Positions 24,709 to 34,900 of a stretch of DNA of 64,000 bases are shown piece by piece; within the stretch, counting starts at the first letter, position 1; each line of letters starts with the position of its first letter. Location of the stretch: positions 1,360,606 through 1,424,605 of the forward strand of contig MU271144.1 of NCBI GenBank assembly GCA_021432605.1, written 5' to 3'. The DNA comes from Coniochaeta sp. PMI_546. Its lineage: Eukaryota; Ascomycota; Sordariomycetes; Coniochaetales; Coniochaetaceae. The notes beneath the pieces were generated by a model. That model saw nothing but the letters and a program-made list of their open reading frames with translations. It made no database searches and was not told the DNA's origin. The position numbers and the translations under genes are program-made.

Positions 24709-25905
24709 CTACCGCACCATGTTGACAACCTGCTTCTCAAGCCTCTTACACTTGAGCTTCAGCGTCTTGACCGACTCGAGGAAGAGCTCGTCACTGTCCC
24801 ACTGGCCCGTGCTCTCGATCGCAAAGATGAAGTGATCCCTCCTCCGCCCAAGCTTGACCTTGCCATCGAACTCCTTGTGCCGCAGACACTCGCGGCTGAC
24901 AGTATCCCTCATCGGGTCCTTGACCACGGCCTTCTTCTCGCCCACGTGGCCTTCATACCCGCTGTCCCGCGCGGCGTCCTCCCGTGTCACCGTCTCGACA
25001 GCAATGACCCCCGGAGGGAAGCAGCGCGCAAACTTGTCCGCATCTGCGCCGAGAATGGGCTTGGTGATGGTGATGGTCGGCATGAGCCGGTACGACGCCG
25101 TCGCGACGGGAGAGAACTTGGCGTGGTCGGACCCGACGCCCTTGTGCATGTGCATGGTCAGCCGTATCTCCTGGCCGGGCCGCAGCTTGGCAATCAGGAT
25201 GTCCGGGTTGACGGGCGCGATGGCGTTGTCGCCGTCGAAGTACTGGATCTGCCGACCTTCGGGGGTGAAGACGATGTCCTTCGCATATACGTTGGCGTGG
25301 TGATAGAGCTTGGCCGGGTCGGACTCGGTGTCCGGATCTGCGGCCGGGTTCTTGGTGCACTCGACGTTCAGCTCGAGCGAGACGGTGTTGAAGTCGAAGG
25401 TGGTCGAGTACGGGTCCGCGCCCGGTTCCGGTTTCCGCCACCACTTGAGAAAGTCGAGGAGGCCCTCCTTGCCGCCTTTGAAGGGAATCAGGCCCAGGCG
25501 GTGTGCGAGGACTTCATCTTGGATGACGGAGGTGTTGTTCTCAATGTAGACCGTCTCGATGGCCAGAGTCGGGATCTCGGAAATGAGGATGCGCCGGAAG
25601 GCGTTGGCGAGCGAGGCGTCGATGCCGATTAGGGAGAAGGAGGCTTCGAACTGCTCGTTTTGGTGGAATTGGACTTTAAAGCCGTTTGCGAACGTGTTTA
25701 TGTCCCAGGAATTGTTCTCGCCGGGGTAGTGGCCGGGAAAGTCTGTAGAGGTGACATCTGTAACTGTTTCCTTGTTGATACCGACTATCTGCAAAGATAT
25801 TTTAGTCAGTTCAAGTCGCTTCGCAAATAAGGGCAGACCCTCAGAGAGACAGCATACCTTGCGGCGCTCAAGCTCGGCCTCACTGGATGTTGTGATCGGT
25901 GCCAT
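24709..25905 (-). CDS. RPC40: RNA polymerase I/III subunit AC40
   Basis: Two exons (25905-25858, 25788-24709; 69-bp intron) encode 375 residues. AC40 is the alpha-like subunit shared by RNA polymerases I and III and pairs with AC19 in assembly. The alpha motif (LANAFRRILISEIPTLAIE, then DEVLAHRLGLIPFKG) is clear. The family N-terminus is restored by the splice, RRKIVGINKETV followed by STDFPGHYPGENNSWD. I chose the ATG at 25905 because it matches the usual start of fungal AC40. Another in-frame ATG at 26001 would add 32 low-complexity residues with no family counterpart. No Cys zinc cluster is seen, as expected for this subunit. The protein is nuclear/nucleolar. Confidence 0.92.
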   Translation of the reverse strand: MAPITTSSEAELERRKVCCLSEGLPLFAKRLELTKISLQIVGINKETVTDVTSTDFPGHYPGENNSWDINTFANGFKVQFHQNEQFEASFSLIGIDASLANAFRRILISEIPTLAIETVYIENNTSVIQDEVLAHRLGLIPFKGGKEGLLDFLKWWRKPEPGADPYSTTFDFNTVSLELNVECTKNPAADPDTESDPAKLYHHANVYAKDIVFTPEGRQIQYFDGDNAIAPVNPDILIAKLRPGQEIRLTMHMHKGVGSDHAKFSPVATASYRLMPTITITKPILGADADKFARCFPPGVIAVETVTREDAARDSGYEGHVGEKKAVVKDPMRDTVSRECLRHKEFDGKVKLGRRRDHFIFAIESTGQWDSDELFLESVKTLKLKCKRLEKQVVNMVR

Positions 25906-26574
25906 GACGGTAGAAGGTTCATGGCGGGGTTTCTCAGAATCAGGAGCAACTCGAGGTGAGGCTTCGCCTCCATCCAAGATTTTGCTTGAAGAATGCCCCA
26001 TTTTGGCAGAACTTTTTTGGCAGGGGTATCTTATCGCCCACCGCCTTTCCACACCGAAGTTTCCACTTCCGCTCACCGGGTCACCGAGAGCTTAGTACGG
26101 TGCCTGAAGCACAGGTAACGAGAGAGTGTTGACCAGAGGCTCGAATCGAGTGTTGTTAAAAAGGACAAGACAAACTTGCTAGATGAACGCAGAAGTAACT
26201 TTCCCCAGCGCAGAGGATTGTTTTCGGGAAAGATTATCGTCTAGCCATCAAGTGAATTCATTTACCCAGATGGAGAGCGGACCCGAGAACGCTCTCTACC
26301 TCACTGAGAGGCTGTGAAAGGACGGTCACGCGCTGTTTGCCAATGGTTCTGCGCTTGCAACATGTCTACTTCAACTGCTTCTGGCTTGGTATGCGGTGCG
26401 CATATGCAAAGCGTCATTTGTTTGTTACAGGCATATACTCTCATTAGCACATCGCAGCGACTGATGTAGCTAAAGACGTTCCACCCGTGCTCTAGTATCA
26501 AGCTTGCTTGCGTCTAAAAGAGACCTAATATTACACTCGACAACCAAATGTGCCGACACGCCCAACCACCACAT
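25906..26574. other. intergenic, RPC40 5' side / PUP3 3' side
   Basis: 669 bp presumably holding the RPC40 promoter and the PUP3 3' UTR. No gene or repeat seen. Confidence 0.45.
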
Positions 26575-27396
26575 CTAGTCTTGCCGTCCCTTCAGCAACC
26601 TTTTGGTGACCTTGTCCTTTTCGATGATGTAGACGTGGGCACCCCAGCCCGACAGAGCATCTCTGTCCACCGCGTTCAGCAGGGATTGTGATATAGTCTC
26701 GAACAGCTCCTCCGGTCCCTGTAATACATCATCGTCAGCAGTAGCTCCCGAAACCAGAACAGGAGTGAGGTATGGAACGAACCAGATCGGGCTCCCACAA
26801 GCTCTCGCACATGCCGTACAGCTGGTCTGTAGCAGTGCCCGACACGATGAAGTCCTTGGCGAAGTCGATACAGCCGATACTGTCGAACCCGCAGATAAAT
26901 GGCTTGCCCGTCTTGGGCTCCAGGCCGGCGACGACGGGAGAGACGAAGTAGGGGCCGAACCGCTTCTCGTAGAGACTGCTGCTGACGAGGTTCGCAAAGG
27001 TCCTCGGTGCGATGTTGCGCTCCTCTCGTAGGCGGTACATGTTCACCTTGTACCGGAAGAGATCCGACACGGTCGACACGTCGGTGGCGAGCCCTGTGAG
27101 TCCCAGGAAGACGTCGCCATACTGGAAGATCTTGGGGAAGTTGTTCGACACGGTAAGAGCTTGAAGACCGAGACGCAGGTCGCAGGCTATAGCTACACAG
27201 TCCTTGCCCACCATGGCAAGGCAAGCACCACCATCTGTAAGAGGCACAGTCAGTATGCTGGAATACGGTTACGGGTTTCGAGGTCGAAAGCGTCTGGGAT
27301 CGGCGGCACGAACTTATCGAGAATGGCGACGACTAGGTAGGGAATCAGGTTAGCAAGGCTCATACCACAGAGGTGAAGTTGATATTTTCATACCAT
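26575..27396 (-). CDS. PUP3: 20S proteasome subunit beta-3
   Basis: Four exons (27396-27394, 27332-27314, 27234-26783, 26718-26575) encode 205 residues, the length of yeast Pup3. It is a structural, non-proteolytic beta subunit of the 20S core, and as expected there is no Thr-1 propeptide site. Conserved blocks are [45 protein letters not shown] and [19 protein letters not shown]; the end is RLLKGRQD. The first exon's only coding bases are the ATG, and a 61-bp intron starts at once. Exon 2 is 19 nt and supplies SSPFSI, after which NGGACLAM continues. The gene is divergent from the UBX gene. Confidence 0.93.
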
Positions 27397-28138
27397 ATTG
27401 AAATCTAGACAGTGCTCTTGGCGAGGGGAGGTCGGTGCAGTGTCTAGTCGCGAATTCGCTGTGATTGATGTGAAGATGATTGAATGCTGGGATAAGGTAC
27501 GTAGCTTGTTCAGCCTTCTGGAGCTCCAGCCAAGCTGCTGCAAGGCAAACGCGAGCTGGCGTGGCCGGGAAGTGGCAGCTGTGGCACGCCTCGCCAGCTG
27601 GTGGCGCTAACAGCTGGCCAGACAAACTACCATGGTATTAAGTGTAGGTTTCGAACATCCCTGTCGCACTCTAACACGACAAGCCCACTTCAACGCTACC
27701 TACCGCGACCCAGGCTGCTAATATAAACGTCACGTATCGAACCAGTCGGCCCTTGATGCGACTCAGCAGGAGCGGAGCTGACAGTTCGGCGATCTAGAGT
27801 GCTACAAGTACATTATGGTGTGCCTACTGTATAGCTTCTCCACGGCCCTGCACAACTGAACAGGATACTGTACTACGCTACTCTGGCTTCATAAGCCATC
27901 CAAGGTAACAGTGAGAACGTCAGCGAGTAGAGAGATTCTAGAAGCTACCCCGCCAAAGTATATCTCTCCCATAACGAGCGCCCCACCACCGACTCTCACA
28001 GCAAGCCCAGCTTCAACTACACTACATACCTTTAACTACTGTGGTACCAGCCGTTAAACAGACAACCATTTTCTAGATAAACCTTCCTTTGCCTTTCCCA
28101 GTCACCTCTGTATACCTGTTATCCTTTAATCGAAAAAT
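27397..28138. promoter_or_regulatory. PUP3/UBX divergent promoter with GTGGC/CAGCTG cluster
   Basis: 742 bp between divergent starts. At 27551-27618 several GTGGC and AGCTG(GC) elements are packed together, including an 8-bp inverted repeat GCCAGCTG (27593-27600) / CAGCTGGC (27611-27618) with a 10-bp spacer. GGTGGCGCT at 27600-27608 resembles the core of the yeast proteasome-associated control element (GGTGGCAAA), but the last bases differ. A regulatory role is inference. Confidence 0.4.
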
Positions 28139-29722
28139 ATGTCGGCTCACGTCGAGGTCATCGCTACCGACCTGCGGCGAGCAAAGGTGAAGGTCACCCC
28201 TGGCACCTTCCTCGTCGATGTACTCCGCGAGGCTTGCCGGAAGCTGAACTTGTCTAGTGACAAGTATCTACTCAAGTATGTCATAATAAGATATCCCTCC
28301 TTTGATAAAGAGCACGTGCTGACTCCCAACAGACACAAGCAAAAGCAGCTTGATCTCTCAGTACCCTTCCGGACTTCAGGCCTAAGTCCCGGAGCTAAAC
28401 TCGAGCTTGTCGCGAAGTCCAGCAGTCCAACAGTCATCAACGTCGCACTCCAGTTTACAGGTCAAGATGCCGCACAAATACCTAACGGCCGGTTGACGGG
28501 AAAGTTTTCTAGCGAGACCACGCTATGGAAGGTCCTACGGCAGTTCGAGAGCGGCGATGCGAGTGGAGGACATAACCTGAACATTACCGCGAGGGGCACG
28601 GCGCAGACTAGCAGTGGAACCGAGTCTGGCAGCGGACAGCTATACTACGAGGCGCCGGTGCTGAATATCATGGGCCGGGAATTGTCGACTATGGAGGACC
28701 TACAGAAGACTCTCTCGCAGTGCGGGATCAACTCCGGCTCTGTCCTGATACGAGTTTCGTTTCATACAACGACCAAAACCCTGTACGAGGCAATGGAGGA
28801 CATTAGTCGGTACATGAAGGAGGTCGACCCAGAAAGCACAGAGCAAGCGGTTCCGACACCTTCCACCGACCAGGCCAAGGAGACACAAGTTGCCGAACTA
28901 TCAGCGAGTTCGACCATAGATACGACCTCCTCAACAGCACAACCAGAGGGATCCGGCACAACGACCACAGACCAAGCCCCGGTTTCTATGCAACGGGATA
29001 CTGCCGCTACTACAAACACTCACACAGAGACATCCCAACCCCGCGACCCCCTGGCCCCGGTATCCGTCTTCCAAGCGCCCAGCGGCAACGTCCCCGCCGC
29101 AGCCCTGATAGACGAGCCCGACACAGTCTACGAGCCGACCATAGCCCACGCCCAGCTGCACCAAGCCCGCCTCCTCGCCTCCACGCACAACAAGCGCCTC
29201 AAGTCCGACGCCGAGCTGGCCGCCGACGCCGCCGCCGAAGCCGCCCGCCTGGCGGCCGTGACCTCGCTCAACGTCAAGGTCCGCTTCCCGGACGGCACCT
29301 CGGCCCAGTGGACGCTGCCGCCCGACGCCAGCGGCGCGACGCTCCACGCCGCCGTGCGCGGCGTCATGGCCTCTCCGGAGGAGAAGTTCAAGCTCCTGCT
29401 GCCCGGCCACAAGGGGGTGGTGGTCGACGCCGCCGAGGGTCAGAAGAACCAGCTGGTCAAGGGGTACGGGCTGCGGGGCGGGGTGCTGCTCAACCTGAAC
29501 TGGGAGGACGGGGTTTCGGAGGAGGTCCGGCGCGCTCCGTTCCTGAAAGGTGCTGTGGCCAGCAGGGCGCAGCAGGTCGTCGTGCCCGAGGTACCGGACG
29601 AGGAGTCTGAGGAGGAAGATCCGAAGCCTCCTGCCAAGTCGGAGAAGAGTATCGCCGGCGGAAGCAGTGGGGATGGTGTCGGGAAGAAGCTGCCGAAGTG
29701 GTTGAAGCTGGGGAAGAAATGA
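28139..29722 (+). CDS. TUG/UBX-domain protein, Cdc48 adaptor (Ubx4/ASPSCR1-like)
   Basis: Two exons (28139-28275, 28333-29722) encode 508 residues. The 57-bp intron is a multiple of three with no stop, so a naive reading frame runs through it. Removing it restores the TUG ubiquitin-like domain (residues 1-75: SDKYLLK joined to HKQKQLDLSVPFRTSGLSPG). The middle is disordered and Thr/Ser/Pro-rich with an Ala-rich helix (AADAAAEAARLAA). The UBX domain is near 357-440 (VKVRFPDGTSAQWTLPPDA). The C-terminal 60 residues are acidic and then Lys-rich. UBX proteins bind Cdc48/p97 and direct it to clients; the TUG plus UBX order matches yeast Ubx4 and animal ASPSCR1. It is divergent from PUP3, another part of the ubiquitin-proteasome system. 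Confidence 0.87.
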   Translation: MSAHVEVIATDLRRAKVKVTPGTFLVDVLREACRKLNLSSDKYLLKYVIIRYPSFDKEHVLTPNRHKQKQLDLSVPFRTSGLSPGAKLELVAKSSSPTVINVALQFTGQDAAQIPNGRLTGKFSSETTLWKVLRQFESGDASGGHNLNITARGTAQTSSGTESGSGQLYYEAPVLNIMGRELSTMEDLQKTLSQCGINSGSVLIRVSFHTTTKTLYEAMEDISRYMKEVDPESTEQAVPTPSTDQAKETQVAELSASSTIDTTSSTAQPEGSGTTTTDQAPVSMQRDTAATTNTHTETSQPRDPLAPVSVFQAPSGNVPAAALIDEPDTVYEPTIAHAQLHQARLLASTHNKRLKSDAELAADAAAEAARLAAVTSLNVKVRFPDGTSAQWTLPPDASGATLHAAVRGVMASPEEKFKLLLPGHKGVVVDAAEGQKNQLVKGYGLRGGVLLNLNWEDGVSEEVRRAPFLKGAVASRAQQVVVPEVPDEESEEEDPKPPAKSEKSIAGGSSGDGVGKKLPKWLKLGKK

Positions 29723-30957
29723 GCTCATGGCTTTCTAGACAACTTAAAGTATCAGCCAGATGGTGAAGGGGGTTGGTCGTATAGCCACACTTTTCATCAG
29801 CCGCTTTTCGTGGCTTCGTGGCTAGTGAAGCACAAAACATGTCTGAAGGGTCTGGATGTACAGGTTGGACTGCCACGTGCCACAGTCTTTGTCTCGGTCA
29901 CATTGCACAGCGTTTGCTATTGTCGAACACAGGTCGAACGACATACAGCATCTGAAAGAGGCGGGTTGCGTCACCCTCTCGGCATATCAGGGCTTTTGTC
30001 GAATCCTGTCTCGTGGATTTCATGGAGCGATGGAGTTCGGGTAATGGACATAACTTGTGTTTGTCCGCTCTTCTCGGCTTTTGGGATGATTCTAGATAGC
30101 GATGTAGTAGAGAGACATCATGACACGGAGAATCCAGCGAATTGCGGGCACCTGCGGAAGAATAGAGTTATATATCGTCCGACACCGATCTGTGGTCCTA
30201 GTATCGGGCACGGGGACAGAAGGCGGCCAGGGACCACTGCACTGCTGTGTTTGTGTAGTGTGTCTGCCGCGCTGTGCTATGATGGCAATCTTTGTGGTTA
30301 TTGCAGCCATACCTGAAGTAATGTTCCATATGTAAGGTACAAGTGACCGGAGTACTTTTTTCTTGTAAATTTCAAATCAGTAATACACTATCTGAGTCTA
30401 CATCATGCGCTTGGCACGTCCAGACAGTGTCTGGCAACCCGAAGTAGTCACACGTTTACAACTTGCTGTCTAAAGCATTTTGGTCGGGGAGACAGATTAC
30501 CTTTTCAAAAGGGGCAAGTAATCAGAGAAAGATGAGGTAGGCAGCGCTCATTGGTGAATCTACCGCACCGCACTTAGGATATCGTGGAATAAATAGACCG
30601 ACGAATAAACAAGGAAATTGTTAAGCTAGGAGTAGCAAGAAGGAAAAAGTCAAAAGTCTCAGCTCAAGCCTATTCGCCCAAGGATTTTGGGTCCCGATGA
30701 AATCTCTTTTCGTGCCGTTCCCTTGCCGTCCTGTTTCACATGCCGTCATATACAAGAGTCTCTCCCAACATGCCGCACAACTATCCCCATATTCAAAGGA
30801 ACCGCGACTGTGCCCCAATGCAAAGCTCGCGTCATACTCATACACACATGTGAGATATGTTATATATCGCAAATGGGCAATAAGGTGTGGTCATCGGATT
30901 TATAGCGGGCAGTACGTACTCCCGGGTGCCGTGTTGAGCTGACATTCCCCCACCACC
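29723..30957. other. convergent intergenic region, UBX / HAP3
   Basis: 1.2 kb with two 3' flanks. Short frames around 29800-30340 are uncharacteristic and overlap in several phases. I see no gene or RNA. Confidence 0.45.
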
Positions 30958-31961
30958 TTAGTATTCACCAGGTGCTCCATTGTGGGACGTCTGAGCCCCG
31001 TAGAGACCGTACGCGGCCGCGTCCGCGCCCTCTCCTTGGAGGTCGGCTCCTGGGAAGGTGCCTGAGCCCGGGTTGGAACCGCCAGCGGCTCCGTAACCTT
31101 GGCTACCCGGCCTATTCTGGTTCTCTCCCCTATTGGACTGAGACTGCTGCAACCTCTGATTAGAAACCTCGTGTTCATGCTTGACAGGAGACGTGACCAT
31201 GGGAGCAGTCCTTGGTAGGAGCATCCTTACTTCTCGGTACTTGGACAAGTAGATCTTCAAGGCTTCGGCGTAGTTCTCAAAGCCTAGCGAAGTCATGGCG
31301 AAGAGAATATCTTCGCCATTGACGGTCTTGCGCTTTTCCTGATGACATTTCTCGGATGCTATTCGTTGTGATTGTGAGACTCGGAAGGTCTGTGTTGGGA
31401 ACTCTCAACAAGCTCAACTTACCTTCGCTGGTGATGAAAGAGATGAATTCACTGACGCACTCTTGCATACATTCCTTTGCCTCCTTGGCTATCTTCGCAT
31501 TCTCAGGCAAAGCATTTTTCATGATGCGGGCGACTGGCGCAAAGTTGCGTATGTTAGCATCGTAAGCATCATCTCGATCGGGCTTAGAGGAGGAGGACGA
31601 AGCGCGAGGCGCTTCCGACGACTTGGACGACGAATCGCGAGACATGGACGACGTTTACGCGCGGCTGTCTTAGAGGCAGACCAGAAGTGGTGAGGCCCAG
31701 TCAGGGGAGGGTATCGCCATGCAAGTGGCTCCGCATCAAGGACCACGCGAATCATCAGACAGAAGGAAAAGGGCAATAGAGGAGAGTGTGTGACATACCA
31801 TTGGCTATTGGAAGCCATCGATCTTGTTCCTTCACCTCGAACTCGTACGCAAGTCCCGACGCGTGTGGATCTTGAGGGTCGTTCATTTGTGCGCCTTCCT
31901 CGTCGGCAGATTGTCCTCCTTGTTCGACATCCTTAGGATTGGATTGGGGGGAATCCGACAT
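30958..31961 (-). CDS. HAP3: CCAAT-binding complex subunit Hap3 / HapC (NF-YB)
   Basis: Exons 31961-31799, 31533-31423 and 31358-30958; introns 265 and 64 bp. The histone-fold core is complete: [20 protein letters not shown], then [20 protein letters not shown], then [19 protein letters not shown], then [20 protein letters not shown]. With Hap5 and Hap2 it binds CCAAT boxes and controls respiratory, iron and redox genes. Reading the last exon straight gives 224 residues. A further intron at 31230-31156 (GTAAGG donor, CTAATCAG acceptor, 75 nt, no stop) probably exists and would give 199 residues, joining KYRE to a Gln/Asn/Gly-rich tail as in related HapC proteins. The large first intron carries an in-frame alternative N-terminus (ATG at 31645). 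Confidence 0.9.
31534..31645 (-). other. in-frame alternative N-terminus inside HAP3 intron 1
   Basis: Within the first HAP3 intron an ATG at 31645 opens a frame of 37 codons that runs through the acceptor without a stop and continues in phase as [14 protein letters not shown]. It encodes a Ser/Arg/Lys-rich leader (beginning [20 protein letters not shown]) and replaces the RWLPIAN start of the histone fold with RNFAP. It could be used from an internal promoter or by intron retention. No expression evidence is available. Confidence 0.35.
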
Positions 31962-34900
31962 ATTTGGCTACCTTTGGCTACCTGCAGCGGCTGCTAGCTT
32001 CGTGGAAATCCGTTGGTCGGTGCTGGCTCGCACAGCTGGATGAAGTGGATGATGTGTCCCTGGACACGTTGCAGGGTTGTAGGGCTTGCGATCTCTCTCC
32101 TTCTCCGGCAACTTAGGCTGCAGGAAGGATGCGTCAAGCTAGCTTCGCTATGCGCGTCTCCCAGTAATTATCTTTTACTTTTCTCTAGTGCCCCTGCCCG
32201 GCTACTTCAGGCCTTGACGGAAACAGAAGGTATGTACTGAAGTACTTTCTGTGACTTTTCAAGCTCTGCCTTGGCCTGAAGCTGTGGTAATGATTCAAAG
32301 GCGCAAGGCGGGAGGACAGCGATTATGGGTGGATAGCCCTGGACTGTGGATCTAGACCTGGAGTAGGTAGCGGTCCCCTAGCGTTGGTAACTGTGATGTA
32401 TGGATTGCCTCGCTGCAGGACCTCCCGTCAGCACGGTTTGCCGGCTAGGTAAGGAAGCAGCCGATGACCGGGGTCAATAGGCAGGCAAGCTTGGCCAAAG
32501 CACCTAGGAAGATTGAACAGAAGACGGACGGTGACGGGCGTCTTCAAGCTATCTCGTTGAGTGCCGTCCGTGTGCCTGCGCGTATGTGGCCGAGTATGTG
32601 TGTCTCTCCCTCTTGGTGCAGCCTTTCGCCCTGTGTATCTTGAGCTCTGCCGTGGGCCGGGACCACGGTTCCACGAGACAACGATACGGTGGATATTGGT
32701 TGGCTAATAATGGAAGTTGGGCAGAAGGTCCTCAACCGCGGGGAATCGAGGATTGGCCGATGGGAACACAGGCTTGAGTGCGGCGCCTCGTGGAATATCT
32801 GCACGTCGCGTCAGAGTTCAGGACAACTGGAAACTTGGGACACATTGGAGCGGGGGAGGGGAGTGCAGCCAGCAAAGTGGAGGATGCGCATAGCTGCGTC
32901 GCGTGCGTTCCGTAACTGTGTCGGCACCTGATTTACCTTGGACGGGCAGGGCTAACTGCGTGTGCGTCTAACTTCAAGTGCGCTTGGGTTGCGTCTTCGC
33001 CGTTCGGCGGGGTGGAGGAGGGGAGTGTCTGTAATGCGTCTCTGCGTTGTCCAAGGCTCTTGTCTTTGTCTCGGCTCGCTCACTTTAGGTAAAGTGCTAG
33101 GCAAGTCGGTCAATGCAAGGCAAAGAAGCGGTGGGCGGGCAGAACAGGTCAATACGTGAAATGGGTCAGATATGCTGCAAGAACGTGGGGTTGGTGCAGG
33201 ATGATGGATGGAGGATGAATTGAATTGGGAGAAGAGGTCAGAGATGCGGGAAGAGCGGGTCTTTGGCGGTTTTGCGTCAGTGGGTGAAATCAACAACGAA
33301 ATCAAGCTGGAATGGGGGAAGCTCAACTCCCTCGAATCCACAGCAACATACAGTACGATGGCCCGATGGGCAGGGATACGCTGACCACGGGACAGGGGAC
33401 TCCTGCCAGGGTCCTTCGCGCTTTTCCACGCGATAAGTGGTTATGAGTGGCTGCCGGACCAGCCGTTGGAGTTGTTGACAAGGATGTTTCTATCGATAAC
33501 ACGCAAACCATCAGCAGCTGGTTTTCAAGGTACAGCTACTTTGAGCCACATGAAGCCACGGCGCATGACGGCTGCGAGCTTCTCATTTTGAACCCGCCGG
33601 CACAAGTACCGGAGACTTTGAGAGCTTCGCATCAACAACATCATCCGACACCCACGGACGACGACCAACGCAGAGAAACCGGAGCTGAGGTATCGTCCTG
33701 TCTCGTCATCGACCTCCAAGTTTCATTGTATCCCCGGACATTTTCTTATGGGGAAACAACAGTTTCTATTCTAGTTGGTTCTTGAACGACAGAAGCTGTC
33801 TTATATTACCGGTAGTGATCGCCCAGCCGTGGATTGGTTCATGTCGACAGCCAGGGAAGATGTACAAATTCTCGATAGAGATGATGTACCAAGAATACCA
33901 GCTCCTACGTCTTCATTGTTGCAGTGACCGGTTTGTGTGTCATCCCATGAAGACAGCTCTCGGAGTTCGTGCCAGAATCCTGTTGTAACACGCATGCTTC
34001 TCCACCTGCGCAAGCGTCGGTGGGAGCGGTGAATGATTTGAGTAGCTCACTTTACGAACTGGAGACGTTAGCAAGAACTGGTCACCGTCTCACGGACCAC
34101 CATACCAGCGAAGTCAGAAGAGTAGGAGTTGTCAATATCTGTCTGTTTTGGAGCGGCCTAACAAAAGCTCTAAAGCAACTATTTGTCTCAACAACTACAC
34201 ACTAGGCATCCGGCAGGTGGAACGGGCCATGTCAGCCCTGCACACATCCATAACGTTGGTATCGGTCCCGGTGTGGGAGAGAGCGCGTTGATTTGACAAT
34301 TACAACGTCTCGAATAAACAAGCAAACAGGAACAGGAAGGCCGGGGTCTCGGTATGACAAAATTTGGCATAGAAGGCTGCGAGGACCAAGACGACATGAG
34401 TGGCCGAGTGCTGACGAGAAGCAATTAAGAGTATGATCCAACAACAAGGCTACTGGGCTCATTTCTGCCCAATGATAAAATTCAGGCTGCTCTCAGGGTC
34501 ATGATTGGAACCAGAATTCCATCCAACACAACGAAAGCCCGAGGAAGTCTGCCCAACCGCTACCAATCATCGTCGATATTACTCACACTGGCTTACAGTG
34601 TGTACACGACAGACATGCAACATGAACCACGACGGATACGTCTGGCAGAGAAACCCGCCGTACCCCGCACGATGACCAAACGCCCGTTCGTCGCGGTGCC
34701 GGCGGAAGCATGCCGCTATATCAGGTTTCCTTGCTTCACGCCGAGTTATCTTTCGATCTTGGTGCCGGGCGAGACATGAATGACATCCACGATCCTCCTG
34801 TACACCACAAGTTCAAGCACAAAGTAAATAGTGATAGTATTGCGCCTGGCATACGTCCCGTATTCAAAGCGGCTTGAAGCTTCATTGGGTATGGCTTCGG

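Noticed and set aside
24604-25632. 342-codon plus-strand frame opposite RPC40
   Set aside because: Lies antisense to conserved AC40 motifs and shows no family signature of its own.
28931-29728. 265-codon minus-strand frame opposite the UBX gene
   Set aside because: Antisense shadow of the GC-rich UBX coding sequence.
31147-31230. use of the acceptor nine bases downstream in the last HAP3 intron
   Set aside because: Possible and in frame, but the CTAATCAG acceptor is the stronger match; kept as a minor alternative.
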